In this document: piece after piece, positions 1 through 10,815 of the stretch
Position numbering within the stretch: position 1 is the first letter of the stretch
Layout of the letters: each line of letters opens with the position of its first letter
Source: Uloborus plumipes
Lineage: Eukaryota > Arthropoda > Arachnida > Araneae > Uloboridae
DNA length: 64,000 bases
Direction: 5' to 3'
Assembly: GCA_038373865.1 (NCBI GenBank)
Contig: JAXGGA010002071.1
Location: forward strand, 62,001 to 126,000
Notes under the pieces: generated by a model
The model's database searches: none
What the model was told of the DNA's origin: nothing
What the model saw: the letters and a program-made list of their open reading frames with translations, nothing else
Translations under genes and position numbers: made by a program

Positions 1-89
1 GAAGTATATTCTGAATATCAGCATGCTGGGAAGGAAAAAAAAGACATGAATAATAAAAAATAAATGAAGTAAACGTAGGCTTCACTAGC

Positions 90-550
90 CATGTCAAAAT
101 AACTTCCAGCTGTCAAAAATATTAAAATACTTTCAAGATGAAAAAGGACTGAAATTTCAACACAGGAAGCAATTTTTCGTCGACTATAGATCAGTTTTTT
201 AAAAAATGAATTTACCTATTAATTATAAAAATTAAAAAATGATGCAATAAGTTCATTTAAGACAATTGGCAATATGTCAAAATAACTTCCAACCATAAAA
301 AATATTAAAACACTGACAAAATGTTATAGGATTGAAATGTCAAACAAACGAAGCGATTTTACCAGAATCGCGGGTAAAATGTAACATGTAAAATGGAGAG
401 GAAAAAATTAAAAATTTATTAAAATAAATAATTAAATGTGATAACCTAAGGTAGCATATGTTAATGTAAACTAACATTTTCACAAATATTAAAATATTTG
501 CACGATGCAAAAGGATTGTAGCCTCAATCACATGAACCAGTTTTCCGCGA
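90..550. repeat. Diverged tandem repeat, about 183-bp period, three units
   Basis: A block containing a TGTCAAAATAACTTCCA-like start, then ATATTAAAATA, then an AAAGGAYTGAAAT-like stretch recurs at about 90, 273 and 455, each ending near a CGCG-rich or TTTTCGTCG-like stretch. The units have drifted but keep order and spacing. No coding potential was seen. It may be an old minisatellite or part of a decayed element. The rest of 1-639 shows nothing else identifiable. Confidence 0.5.
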
Positions 551-1115
551 AGTACGCGCTCAGTGCTGAAATATGACGACGTTTAGGCTCTCCCTCGCGT
601 TTTAACACATGTATCGATGGATTTTAAAAAAGCCTAATACAGGGTTCATACTCATTTTTAAAAATGAAAACTAAGGACTTTTTAAGGACTCCCAAATTTT
701 TTTAAGGACTCATAGGAAAATATTTAAACAGCTTTAGAAACACAATTTCAAATTTACGAGTACATTAAAATTTAAAGTGCAGAGAGATTCGCAATGGATT
801 CTGATTCAAACGACAATGAATGATTAAGAGACTAGCAATCTGAATTGGGAATGGAAAATAACCACAGAAAGCGCAACAAATAGGATAAACGACATCGTCT
901 GTGCTTTTCTAGAGTTAAGCTCTTTAATCTTTTTACTCGTTGAATTTACTATTATTCTGGCCAACTTTTCTAAGATTAGGATTGTTTTGTTTATATTTGT
1001 TAGTGTTATTTCATTTTCAATGCAGTAATAATTTTTTCAAATATTTTTTTACTAAATTAACCTTATTTTTTATCATTGCTTAAATACGCTAACACTAATG
1101 TTGCTTATTTACATG

Positions 1116-2502
1116 CTTAAGAGCAAGAATCTGAGAAACTGTCATGCCTAGCATTATGAGGTGATTCATGACCTCTCAGATTTTCTCCCAAAAATTACCA
1201 AATGTTTATTATCTTATTGAAAGACCAAATCCAGAATGTTTTGTTCTAAAGTTGAGTTGTTTAATTTTTATGGATCCCTAAAGGTGAAGGTGCGGCATCA
1301 AAAATTTAGCGGATTTTCAAGACATGGAAATTGCTGTGGGCCAAAACTCTTAAAAGGAACTGTTGAACTCCAATTTTCTTTCTGTATATTGAATATAGAA
1401 GGTTCAAACTTTACAAAATGAATGTTAAATTTGAGGTAAGTTGTTGCCGTAAGGTCAGTGAAGGCCCTCAAAACAAGGCATTTTTGACGTTTTTTAGCAT
1501 TTTTGAGGTCCAAAAACAGCTTGTACATTTCAGTTGCCACGGCAAAAGTAGTGTCGTTTGAAAGACCAGTGTAAGCACTTTAAAATAATGTATAGATAAC
1601 CAAGAAAAGTTCAACGTGCTTTTAGTTGCAAAAGGCCGAAATATGAAAAATGTCATATTTTACCGATATTCAAACGGTCATAACTTCCTCTGCCAACAAC
1701 ATATTGGAATATTTTTTTTGCCAATGTCATACTCTATTCTTTGTCTTAATAGAACAGTTAGTCCTTTGAGGCGAAATGCTTAAAAGTTTTTTACAAAAAA
1801 TGCACAGGAAAAAATACATTTTTTGTCAAAATTTTTTTAACATTTCGCCTCAAAGGATTCAACTGTTCTGTTAAGATAAAGAATAGAGTATGACATTGGC
1901 AAAAAAAAAAAAAAAAAAAATTCAGTATGTTGTTGGCAGAGGAAGTTATGACCGTTTGAATATCGATAAAATATGACATTTTTCATATTTCGGCCTTACG
2001 CAACTAAAAGCACGCTGAACTTTCCTCGGTTATTTATACATTATTTTAAAGTGCTTACACTGGTCTTTCAAATGAAACTACTTTTGCCATGGCAACTGAA
2101 ATGTACAAGCTGTTTTTGGAGCTCAAAAACGCTAAAAAACGTCAAAAATGCCTTGTTTTGAGGGCCTTCACTGAGCTTACGGCAACAACTTACCTCAAAT
2201 TTAACATTCATTTTGTAAAGTTTGAACCTTCTATATTCAATATACAAAAAGAAAATTGGAGTTCAACAGTTCCTGGTAAGAGTTTTGGCTCACAGCAACT
2301 TCCATGTCTTGAAAATCCGCTTAATTTTTGATGCCGCACCTTCAACTTTGGGGATCCATAAAAACTAAACAACTCAACTTTAGAACAAAACATTCTGAAT
2401 TTGGTCTTTCAATAAGATAATAAACATTTGGTAATTTTTTGGAAAAAATCTGAGAGGTCATGAATCACAGGCGTGACACTCTCTCAGATTCTTGCTCTTA
2501 AG
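1116..2502. mobile_element. 1.39-kb foldback element, near-perfect palindrome with TTAA at both ends
   Basis: The two halves are reverse complements over about 690 bases each, meeting around 1803-1815. The outer ends are CTTAAGAGCAAGAATCTGAG and its inverse, so TTAA flanks both sides of a GAGCAAGAATCTGAGA terminal repeat. TTAA duplications are typical of piggyBac and Kolobok superfamilies. The short reading frames in the left arm reappear mirrored in the right arm, which marks them as by-products of the palindrome. One arm has a long A-run near 1902-1920 where the other has T-rich sequence. Superfamily is not determined. Confidence 0.7.
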
Positions 2503-3259
2503 TCCTTTTAAATATTGTGTTCTTAACCCATAATGACTGACATTTTTTTTTCCAAAGATATTTTGTATACTGGTTACAAACAGTGTTTAATGGACAGGAA
2601 AAATAATAAAAAAAATATTATGTAAAAAATAATTTTTTTATTAAGGAAAGAAAAATCGTCCCTTAAATGCTACGATAGACCCCAGAGGGTACATACTTTT
2701 TTTACTAAAATTGTTTTCTACGATATAATATTTAAAAAGACATTTTATAAGAAGAAATAAAATCAGCAATTAACATAAACTGGGAATAACTTTGAAAACT
2801 TTTTAGCTTTTTCTCTTGGGATAGTGAACGATGTCATTTTTGATAAAGATCACATTAAAACTGCTACAGAACACACTTTACAAGGGTTATGTGCTGCAAT
2901 CTGTTAATAACGAATTGAAACAATACCAAGGTACTAATTGAACAATATTATTTAGTTGAAATGTTCAATTTGAGGAAATTTAGACCCTTTTTTGGACCGT
3001 GCCTAAAAAGGGACGCAAGGCATTAATGGGTTAATTTCAATTCATTTTGACTGTTGTTTTATTTGTACATTTTTGACTTGTTTTTTTTCCCTTCACTAAT
3101 TATTCTTAATTTTTTTCGATGTAAATTTTGTCAAGTGTGGATAATAAAAATTTTTATAATAAAATTTTTTGTGGATAATAAAACATCTTTTTTGTAAAAT
3201 TATCATTTGTGGACAATAAAAATTTCAATGGCGCGAATTGCATCATTGAAATTTTTAGG

Positions 3260-4845
3260 TGGGAGGTTTTGTGGCCTTCCCGATGTATCAATCTCTTTTT
3301 TAATTCCAAAATTACGTAAAATTATACTAAATATGAGCTGAAGATGTTTAAAATCTTAAAATAATTGAAAAAAAAGGATAGATTCAGTATTTTATTTTCT
3401 GATAGAAGCAACTCTTAAAAAATACGGGATTTTGTTTAAAATTTTCAAATTTAATAAAAAATAAAAATAAATTTCATTTACTTTCTTCTTAAAAAACCGA
3501 ATGAAACAACAAAAATGCAAAAAATCCGATTGCTGTAGCGGATGCAAAGAGATTGCAGTTTTCAAAGTGATGGCATCAAAAGCATAAAAACGGCATATAA
3601 AAGGATTTATTTTGAAAAAAAAATTTTTAATTGCATTTTAAAGGTCTATGATAAACATATTTTTATTTCTGTAAACACAATTAATGCAAAGATAAAATGA
3701 AACGATCCATTCAGTGTTTAACATTTAGACTCATAAAAGAAGTTAATTTTGCTTTAAAAAACTTAAAATAAGGATCTGAACAAAAAAAATAAAGCGATTT
3801 TTCATTTATTTGCCTCCTAATAAAGAGTAATTAGCTTGAAAAATAAGAAAAATTCGATTTTCATATCGGATGCAGAGATCGCATTTTTCAAAATGAAAGC
3901 ATCAGAAGTATAAAAACGGTAAATAAAATAATTTATTAAAGTCAAATAAATTTAGAATCACATTTCATCAGGTTTATATGATGAATTTCATTAATAATGA
4001 CCGACATATTAACCAAAAATTCAGAGGAAAAAATACGAAAGTAGAGAGACATAGCACAACAGCCAATACCGAACTTCCAATATTAACAGACAAACGAAAA
4101 ATACATTAATTATTCCTGAATATAATCGAAACACCACACTTGTAAACACCGAAAAAAAAAAAAAAAGATAATTTTCTGCAAAAATAAGGTCAAAACGTAC
4201 AAAGATGTCAGATGGATATAATTTTAAAAATCTGGTCACTCAATCAGAAACAATCCCATTTTTTCTCCAACCCTTGCTACCTGTTTGCAGTTCTAAGTTC
4301 ATTTCGCAAATAATTGCTATTATTATTAATTCCTTTTTGTTTAAGTCAAGAGCAGGGAGAAAAATCCTTACTCTGCATTTCCAGAGAAATCTATAACAGC
4401 AACATCGCAGCAAGCCATTTTGATTTACATATGATAAAACAAACAAGCAGAGCTATTAAAGCAAAACTACCTTTTTTAAGTAGTTAATTTCTTTAAGAAA
4501 AGCAAACAAAAAGTGCTACGTTTTACCTTTAAAATTTATTGCTTGCCCAAGCATAGCAGGCAGGAAGTGTGCGGACTTTTTTTTTTTTTCGCAAAATTGG
4601 CTGATAAACGATTCCCTTCTTTAGCTTCAGAAAAGGCACAAAAATTATGGGCTTTTACATGGAAATATGCTATGTTTTATTTTGATTTCAGATTTGCTTT
4701 TTGAATGAATAGTTCGTTTTGTTTGATCAGCATTTTGTGAAGGGTCTGTTTTGCTTGATCGTATTCTTGTGAAGGGTCCGTTTTGCTTGATCGTGCTTTT
4801 GTGAAGGGTCTGTTAACGGACCCGAACTTCCTCTGGTCAGACTTC
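3260..4845. mobile_element. Truncated inverted relative of the 35826-37334 element
   Basis: This stretch is the reverse-complement counterpart of 35826-37300. Shared landmarks include the sequence around 3960-4010 (matching 36665-36730), the 3520-3570 block (matching 37120-37180), and the GGGTCYGTTAACGGACCC core near 4806. Its outer end at about 4845 is degraded compared with the CAGACCCCTG end of the other copy, and the opposite terminus is missing. It is non-coding. Confidence 0.5.
4728..4815. repeat. Subterminal 33-bp tandem repeat, about three units
   Basis: Units of the type TTTTGCTTGATCGT followed by TTGTGAAGGGTCYG repeat about every 33 bp and end in the palindrome GGGTCTGTTAACGGACCC. 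The same array, inverted and with four units, is found at about 35855-35990 in the related element. It probably represents subterminal binding repeats of a DNA transposon, which is an inference. Confidence 0.55.
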
Positions 4846-5002
4846 TCACTCCAGCTTTTAATGCGTGGAGGAAAAACAAAGAAAAAAAAAACCTGAAACA
4901 GTCTTTTGAAAATTAAGGAAAATTTTCCAAAATTAAGGACTTTTTAGGGACCTTAATTTTGCTTGATAAAATTAAGGGTTTCTTAAGGAAGTACAAACCC
5001 TG

Positions 5003-6164
5003 TAATAGCTGAAAAATCTGTAGAAAACGAACGATTTTACACCTTTACTGTACGATCGTACAATAATGCAAAAAAACGTACATTATACGGCCAAAACGTA
5101 CAAGTTGGCAGGTATGCAACTCCAGCTTTTAATTTATCGTGAAAAAGAAAGACAAATATAACTGAAACAGTTTCAAAAAATTAAGGAAATTTTTCCAAAA
5201 TTAAGGACTTTTTAAGGGACCTTAATTTTGCTTGTTAAAATTAAGGGTTTTTTAAGGAAGTACGAACTCTGATTTATGAGCTCGACTGTTTCACCACCTC
5301 AAAATGAGCATGATGGCCCCCTATTCGACAAGCGCCTTTTCACATCGAGCAAAATGACTGTAGTAAGTGACATTATTTGTAATATTTTAAGGTGACCTTT
5401 TTTTATACTATGTATATTTTTTTTTAATGATAGTTAAATTACAATGTGTATGCAATTCCATATAAACCTTTTTTATAGCTTAGATTTCCTGTACATAATT
5501 TAGATCAGAGAACTGATCTAAGTTAAAAGTAAGCTGAATTTTCGTGTTACGTGAATGATATTTTTTTCTTGTGCAAAATTGCTATTTGACCACATCTACT
5601 AATGTATTTGATAAGAAAAAATTTAATTAGTGTAGTATTTCGTGTTTTAAGACCACAACGCCTTTAGATTAGATATTCTTAAGCACATGGTAGCTATACT
5701 TGCTTGGGCTGTTTTGTTATGAAAGGTTTTGTTTGATCAAATTGAAAGGAAAATTCAATGACAAGGGATAATGAATTTGATTGAACTGATAGCATTCAGC
5801 AGATACAGGAAGAGGTTGACTATGCTTTGGATGTGTGCGATGTAACATTGAACAGTAAAAAATTTCATGCAATATTCTTTTAGTACATATGCAATATGCA
5901 TGAAGGAGAAGGGTATGGGTACAGAACAAAAACCCGTCAGTCAAAAGAAAAAAAAGAGCAAATTTTGAGAAAAATGAATTTGTATATGACTTTTCCCCCC
6001 AGAAACTTCTATTTTAAAAGAAATATTTCTGTGGACTAACGAGGTTTTGTACAAAACGTAATTCCAAAGCACCTACTTGCTGGCATTATTATTCAGTTTA
6101 TTAACGCAATAACCCAATGTAGGGAAATGACGGACAAAAATGAATTGGGAATAATTCTAAAACA
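5003..6164. other. Intergenic stretch downstream of the kinase gene
   Basis: 5110-5273 repeats the sequence at 4845-5003 (CTCCAGCTTTTAAT start, AATTAAGGACTTTTTAAGG middle, GTACGAACTCTG end). The remainder is AT-rich with no gene, RNA or element end I could support. Confidence 0.4.
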
Positions 6165-6491
6165 TGTAGGCATAAATAAATATTTATTAATTAAAAATAT
6201 AAAATCCATTTACAACGTTCAGTGTCTAACATCAGACACATTCAAAATATTTGCACAGCAGTACAAATATACAATACAATGATCACACTTCATCAGTAAA
6301 AACACATACAACACAAGTCAGCAAATTGTTACACAACTTTTTCATTTGTTCAATAAAATTTACAATTACAAGATTGCTCACATTTTTTTTCCTCTTTTTA
6401 CAGCTCTGACAATCCCATGCAAAATAGAAAAATCCAAATTCCAGGCTAATGCAGAATTCTAAATTATACTTTGAACTAGCTTGCTAGATGG
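6165..6491 (-). other. 3' untranslated region of the Aurora kinase gene
   Basis: It follows directly after the TAG stop at 6492-6494 and runs to the predicted poly(A) site. It is AT-rich and contains no transposon ends, unlike the surrounding DNA, consistent with exon sequence. The 3' limit is inferred from the AATAAA signal and could be off by tens of bases. Confidence 0.45.
6183..6188 (-). terminator. AATAAA polyadenylation signal of the Aurora kinase transcript
   Basis: The minus strand reads TTAATAAATATTT here, about 305 bases downstream of the spliced stop codon. Cleavage would be expected 10-30 bases further, at roughly 6155-6173. Position and strand fit the terminal exon that starts at 6498. 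Confidence 0.5.
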
Positions 6492-6498
6492 CTATTTT
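6492..6498 (-). CDS. Aurora kinase, coding exon 9 (last codons and stop)
   Basis: A strong acceptor, with a long pyrimidine run followed by CTTTTTCAG, precedes 6498. Joined in frame to exon 8 (which ends in TC), it completes Ser, adds Lys and then reads TAG. The protein would end in STSK. Without splicing, exon 8 reads straight into TCG TAA and the protein would end in STS, so the two outcomes differ by one residue. The good acceptor, the consensus donor at exon 8 and the downstream AATAAA favour the spliced form. Confidence 0.5.
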
Positions 6499-6778
6499 CT
6501 GAAAAAGAAAAAAAAAAAAAAGAAAACCATAAGAATAGATTACACACATCATACACATTTAGTTAAATAACATATAATGATCATGCAGCCTAGGATGCAT
6601 GCAACTAGGATAGGTTGAAGATTCGTTAAGATTTAGAACTCAATCTATTACAAATGACATTTCGCTACAAACCAGATAACCACAGGAATAGTTCAGCAAT
6701 GAAGAAGGTTTAAACAGGTAAAGCTTAATCACCGAGAGATGGTGTGTGACTTCTGGCAACTGTCTGTGCTCCTGACTA

Positions 6779-7248
6779 ACCGCCTTATTCACCGTTAACT
6801 AAGCGTGGTTAAACCGGCCCTTAAACCCGGAGTTACCGCCTACTTCGTATTCACCGTCAACTTTAACTACGCGCTGAGAGGTTTCCGAAACCACGCTTGG
6901 TTAGGAAACTTAACCAAGCTCTAGGAGCAAGGTTAATTCCCAACCAAGCGTGGTTGCGAAACTTAACGTGTGGTTTGTTCTCTGAGCATGCGCAATACAT
7001 GTAAACGCGAATGCAAACGATTGGGGATTTAAAAACAACAAATTAATCACGTGATCAACATTGACCAATAGGATGGCCGCGTACATAACCACCTGAAGTT
7101 AAGTTGAGTAACGACGTGGTAGAGGAACTCCGTGTCATTTTTCGCCGGTGAATACCAACTTTTTAACTGCGTGGTTAAAATCTTAACTTCGGGTTAACGA
7201 ACCTCGTGGTTTGAGGCACGTGGTTAGGTTAACGGTGAATAAGGCGGT
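6779..7248. mobile_element. 470-bp MITE with ACCGCCTTATTCACCGTTAAC terminal repeats and TA duplication
   Basis: The left end ACCGCCTTATTCACCGTTAA is mirrored at the right end as TTAACGGTGAATAAGGCGGT. TA flanks each end. The interior has many GTGGTTAA and TTAACCAAG-type submotifs in both orientations and is clearly richer in GC and CpG than its surroundings. It has no coding capacity. The ends do not identify the superfamily beyond a TA-duplicating DNA transposon. It lies in intron 8 of the kinase gene, just upstream of the terminal exon. Confidence 0.7.
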
Positions 7249-7250
7249 TA

Positions 7251-8600
7251 TGGAAAGGTATGTGTTTACAAACAAACGGTCTCTGTTGCTTTTCGGTGTA
7301 ATTTACATCAAGTATACACTCTGTGACCTATCTCCCCCAGAAAAAATCCAAATAACGGACCTGAAGATACTGTTGCTCTTAAGCAATGATATAATACATA
7401 CTAAATATAGTTCGTTTCTCTATCAATTTATATTGCCTTGATAGTAGAGCAAATACGGCATGACTTCCCTGTTAAAAACGAACTGAAAGTTAAGAGTTGG
7501 CCCTTAATTACATTACAGCCACTAGTACACCGTCAGCAGCCACCTCTATGGGGGGGGGGGGGGTCACAATACCCTTTACATGTATATACAAAATAAAAAT
7601 ACTGGTAAAACTTTTCAACCAAATCCAGCGACTTATTTTATTGTTGTTTACCCTGCATTTTAATTCTACATTCATAGCATTTACCAAAAACTCCTTTCAC
7701 TAAGAGAGTAGGTTCAATGATGCAGTTAAATATTCATTAGTTAAAAACAATTCATTTAGTGAAAATTAATGAAAAATCAGTAGTATATTCCTGTAAATTG
7801 TTAACTAATTTTGCCACTTTGGTAAAAAGGTATTTTTCCTGGGACGGTTTTTACCACTTTTTTCTAACTTTGGCAAAAACGTTCCAACCCTATTGTTTTA
7901 AGCAATAACAGCCTTAGATGTCAAGTTCAAATTAGTGCAAATAAAAATGGGAGTACAGTAACATCCCATTAAATGTCATTCCCTTGGAAGCTTATTACCA
8001 GCTTCAACGAACTGCAAATTTTGTTCCTCGTGACAGGTGTTTTGTTGCAACCGAATTTCAGCAATTCAAAGCAAATTCCAGAGATTTTACTTCCAAAGAA
8101 ATCTTTTAAAAGAACTGAGCATAAAACAGCACTTTTAAGGTATCTAATGTATGAAATTAGGAAAAATGAAATAAAAATATTTTGTATCAGATACTTGTCA
8201 ATTCTCATTATCGAAGTTTATGTTTCCATGGGAACATAAAAGAAATTAAAATATCTAAATAAAACAAGTATCAGCTTTGAAACACAAAATTTGGTGCTAA
8301 AAATTTCAAAACCTTCGACAAGTAGAAAAACCTTTTTGGAAAAAAAAAAACTACCCATTTTCCTTATTAAAATTAATATTTTGCCTCCAACAATTCCTCA
8401 TTCTGGATGCAACTGAACTGGGATTCTATAATAGAACGTGATCAAACGGTGAGCATGCAAATTCTCTATCGCAGTCCGTTTTGTATTTTGTACTAAATTT
8501 CTTAACTGTACTCAAGTATACACAAAAAATTTCTAAATTTATGAATGAACTCTGCATGAAAATTACATAATTTGATACTTATGAAAAGTTGAATTCCATA
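7251..8600. other. Intron 8 sequence, no gene
   Basis: AT-rich intron of the kinase gene. A 14-base G run sits at about 7550-7563. Around 7840-7895, GGCAAAAACGTTCCAACCCT resembles the outer end of a hAT-like element whose partner end I could not place. Nothing else is supported. Confidence 0.35.
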
Positions 8601-8605
8601 CTTAC

Positions 8606-8691
8606 GAAGTAGATGGCATATTCTTTACAATCCAGGTATGCTGTAAGATACGGTCGATACTCATGCGTTCAGCAGGATTTTTTCGCAGCAG
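8606..8691 (-). CDS. Aurora kinase, coding exon 8 (kinase C-lobe end)
   Basis: The acceptor TTATTTTAG precedes 8691 and a GTAAGT donor follows 8606. The frame is continuous with exon 7 (phase 0) and leaves TC (phase 2) for exon 9. It encodes residues 382-409, beginning LLRKNPAER and including QHTWIVKN, which is the final helix of the kinase domain (LLxxNPxxR...HPWI in Aurora kinases). Thr replaces the usual Pro of HPWI. The conserved Arg of NPAER (residue 389) should anchor the C-lobe. The in-frame TAA lies inside the donor, so retention of intron 8 also gives a nearly normal C-terminus. Confidence 0.85.
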
Positions 8692-9302
8692 CTAAAATAA
8701 AGACAAAAATTAACAGACTGTCTATGTGTTTTATAAAGGGGAATCCTTTGAAACCCAGTGCTTAGTTCACATTTATTAGTTAAACATTATCACAAATATC
8801 ATTACAAGTTGAATATTATTATTGGAAAAAAAAGGTAGTTTCATTATAAAATGTCACTGATCATTCAACTGCTTTAGTAGCATGATATTTTTATATAATG
8901 CATACTTGTCATCTTGAGAAAGCCTCAATGTATAAAATGCATTATGCTTCAATAATCAACAGGTAAATCAATGCTTATTAATTGTACTAACTAGACAAAG
9001 TCTATTTGTATGAACCATTTTCAAAATAAAGTTATAAAAATGGTTGTAAACAATCCCTTTATTAATATAACTCATTCTTCAATCTTCTGCCAATTTTTTT
9101 TCCAGAGAACAATACTATTGTTCTCCTCGTATCGAATTCCTTCACCCCAAAAATCTACTGCCACATTCTAAACATCTTTAATATTAGGTGAATTTCATTT
9201 TCTCAAAAGCTTCATTAACTATACATGTAGTAAGTCTGGTAAGAATTAACAATGGCAAAATTTCGGGAATGATGTTGGCTTGAACCACTTTGATGTAACT
9301 AG

Positions 9303-10815
9303 CAGGGGTGATTGTGAGTTCATAAAAAAATACCCGAAAGTTTTAAAGAGAAAATTGGGTGGGAGGGGGACTTTTTTTTAAACCAAAGCCCCTATCAATT
9401 AAGCACACCTAATTTTATAGTATATTTAATAATTAGTTGAATTTCATAAACAAACAAAACACATTTCCTTTTTTCAAATAGTTGCAAATAGCTTTTATTA
9501 AAAATATTGTGCATGCATTTAATTAAATTGTAAATGAGTAATAAAGTTACTTTTGCGCTGGTGCTGTACAAATTATTCCTCCAAAAAAATATTTTAAGGA
9601 GAAAGTAAAAGTCCAACAGAATTACTGTTTGCTGTAAAAATATTTATAAAGTAATGAAAGTTGCCAGTAGCGTACATAGACTAAGGTGCGCCCCCCAGCA
9701 AGATTTGTAAATGCGCCCCCCACCCCCTATTAAAATGTAAAAAATATTTTCCCTGTGTAACCTTTAGTGCTATTTTTCTGGATCGGGCGCCCTCAAACCT
9801 CTTGCGCCCCCCCGCGCCGCGGGGGTTGCGGGGGCGCTATGTACGCCACTGAAAGTTGCATTTATTACTGAAAAGATGGAAAAAAATTTATCTAGATGCA
9901 ATACCTACAAATATCCTAATCAATACAATATGACCCAAGTCAAAGATTTCATACTTATTAATACTGAAGTGAAATACTATTTCAAGATGTTAAGTATGTG
10001 TTAAAAACTTAAATAATTGAAACAAAAATAAAATTCAGCCTAAGATTCAGCATTTAAGTTTTTGACATTTGACACTCTTAAAGGGCATGGATTTTTATTT
10101 AAAACTTTTAATGATTTAATTAAAGTAAAAAGAAATGTTATTTGTTTGCCTTTTAAAAAGAAATGCCAAGCATAGAAAATTAGAAATATCCTATTCTCAT
10201 AGCAGATGTAAAGAGATCGCAATTTTCAAAATTAAGGCGTTAAAAGTATGAAAATGGAATATAAAAGAATTAAAATAAACTTACGTCAGATTTATTATTA
10301 AAAGCTCTACAATAAACATATTATTTTTACAATCCAAATAATTGAAGCAAAAATAAAATTAAATCAGAGCTTCAAATTTTAACTTTTTGATTTTCATTAA
10401 AAGACAGTTTTGCTCGAAGTTTTTAAATTTCTGATTTTTTACTGTAAATAAAAAGATATTTCTTATTTGTCTCCTAACTAATGGTAATAAGCATCAAAAA
10501 TGAGAAAAATTCAACTCTTATATCAGATGCAAACCGATTGCATTTTTTAAAATGAAGGCATCAAATTAAAAAAGGATGTAAATATAATAATTAATTAAAG
10601 TAAAAAAAAATAGAATGGCATCTTAACATTTTTATTTGATGAAAATTATTAGCAACTATCGGTATAATCACCGAAAATTCGAAAAAGAAAAAAAATAGCG
10701 AAGGTGGGAAGATAAAAGCATAATTAAAAATATTTTATTTCCGGTATTTTCAAACATGAAAATACCAGAATCGATCATAAAATACCGGAAATATATCGGA
10801 ATACAATCACTCCTG
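9303..10815. mobile_element. hAT-type non-autonomous element, CAGGGGTGATTGTG family, copy A
   Basis: The left end CAGGGGTGATTGTGAGTTC and right end ACAATCACTCCTG are inverted. AACTAG abuts both ends, the remnant of a probable 8-bp duplication. Near the right end it shares the family's AAAATACCAGAATCGATCAT-like stretch with the copies at 15355, 19477 and 35359. A second hAT element (9665-9851) has inserted into it. It lies in intron 7 of the kinase gene and has no transposase. Confidence 0.7.
9665..9851. mobile_element. 187-bp GC-rich hAT MITE with perfect 8-bp duplication
   Basis: The ends are CAGTAGCGTACATAG and CTATGTACGCCACTG, and AAAGTTGC flanks both sides exactly (9657-9664 and 9852-9859). 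The interior is dominated by GCGCCCCCC tracts. Terminal CAG/CTG with an 8-bp duplication is the hAT signature. It is nested in copy A and therefore younger than it. Related CAGTGGCGTAGCTA ends occur near 52664 and 56383. Confidence 0.85.

Larger units (their letters stand above)
640..5002. mobile_element. Composite DNA transposon with CAGGGTT ends, carrying nested insertions
   Basis: The left end reads CAGGGTTCATACTC and the right end is its imperfect inverse, GAAGTACAAACCCTG. Both subterminal regions are built from AAGGACTTTTTAAGG-type repeats in opposite sense. TAATA directly abuts both ends, which suggests a 5-bp target duplication, although such a short match could be chance. Inside lie the foldback at 1116-2502 and a block related to the element at 35826-37334. 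No transposase reading frame survives. A second copy of the right end follows at about 5110-5273, so the right terminus was duplicated. A similar left end occurs at 26870. Confidence 0.5.

Noticed and set aside
1236..2393. Pairs of mirrored 61-80-codon open frames
   Set aside because: They are symmetrical by-products of the 1116-2502 palindrome.
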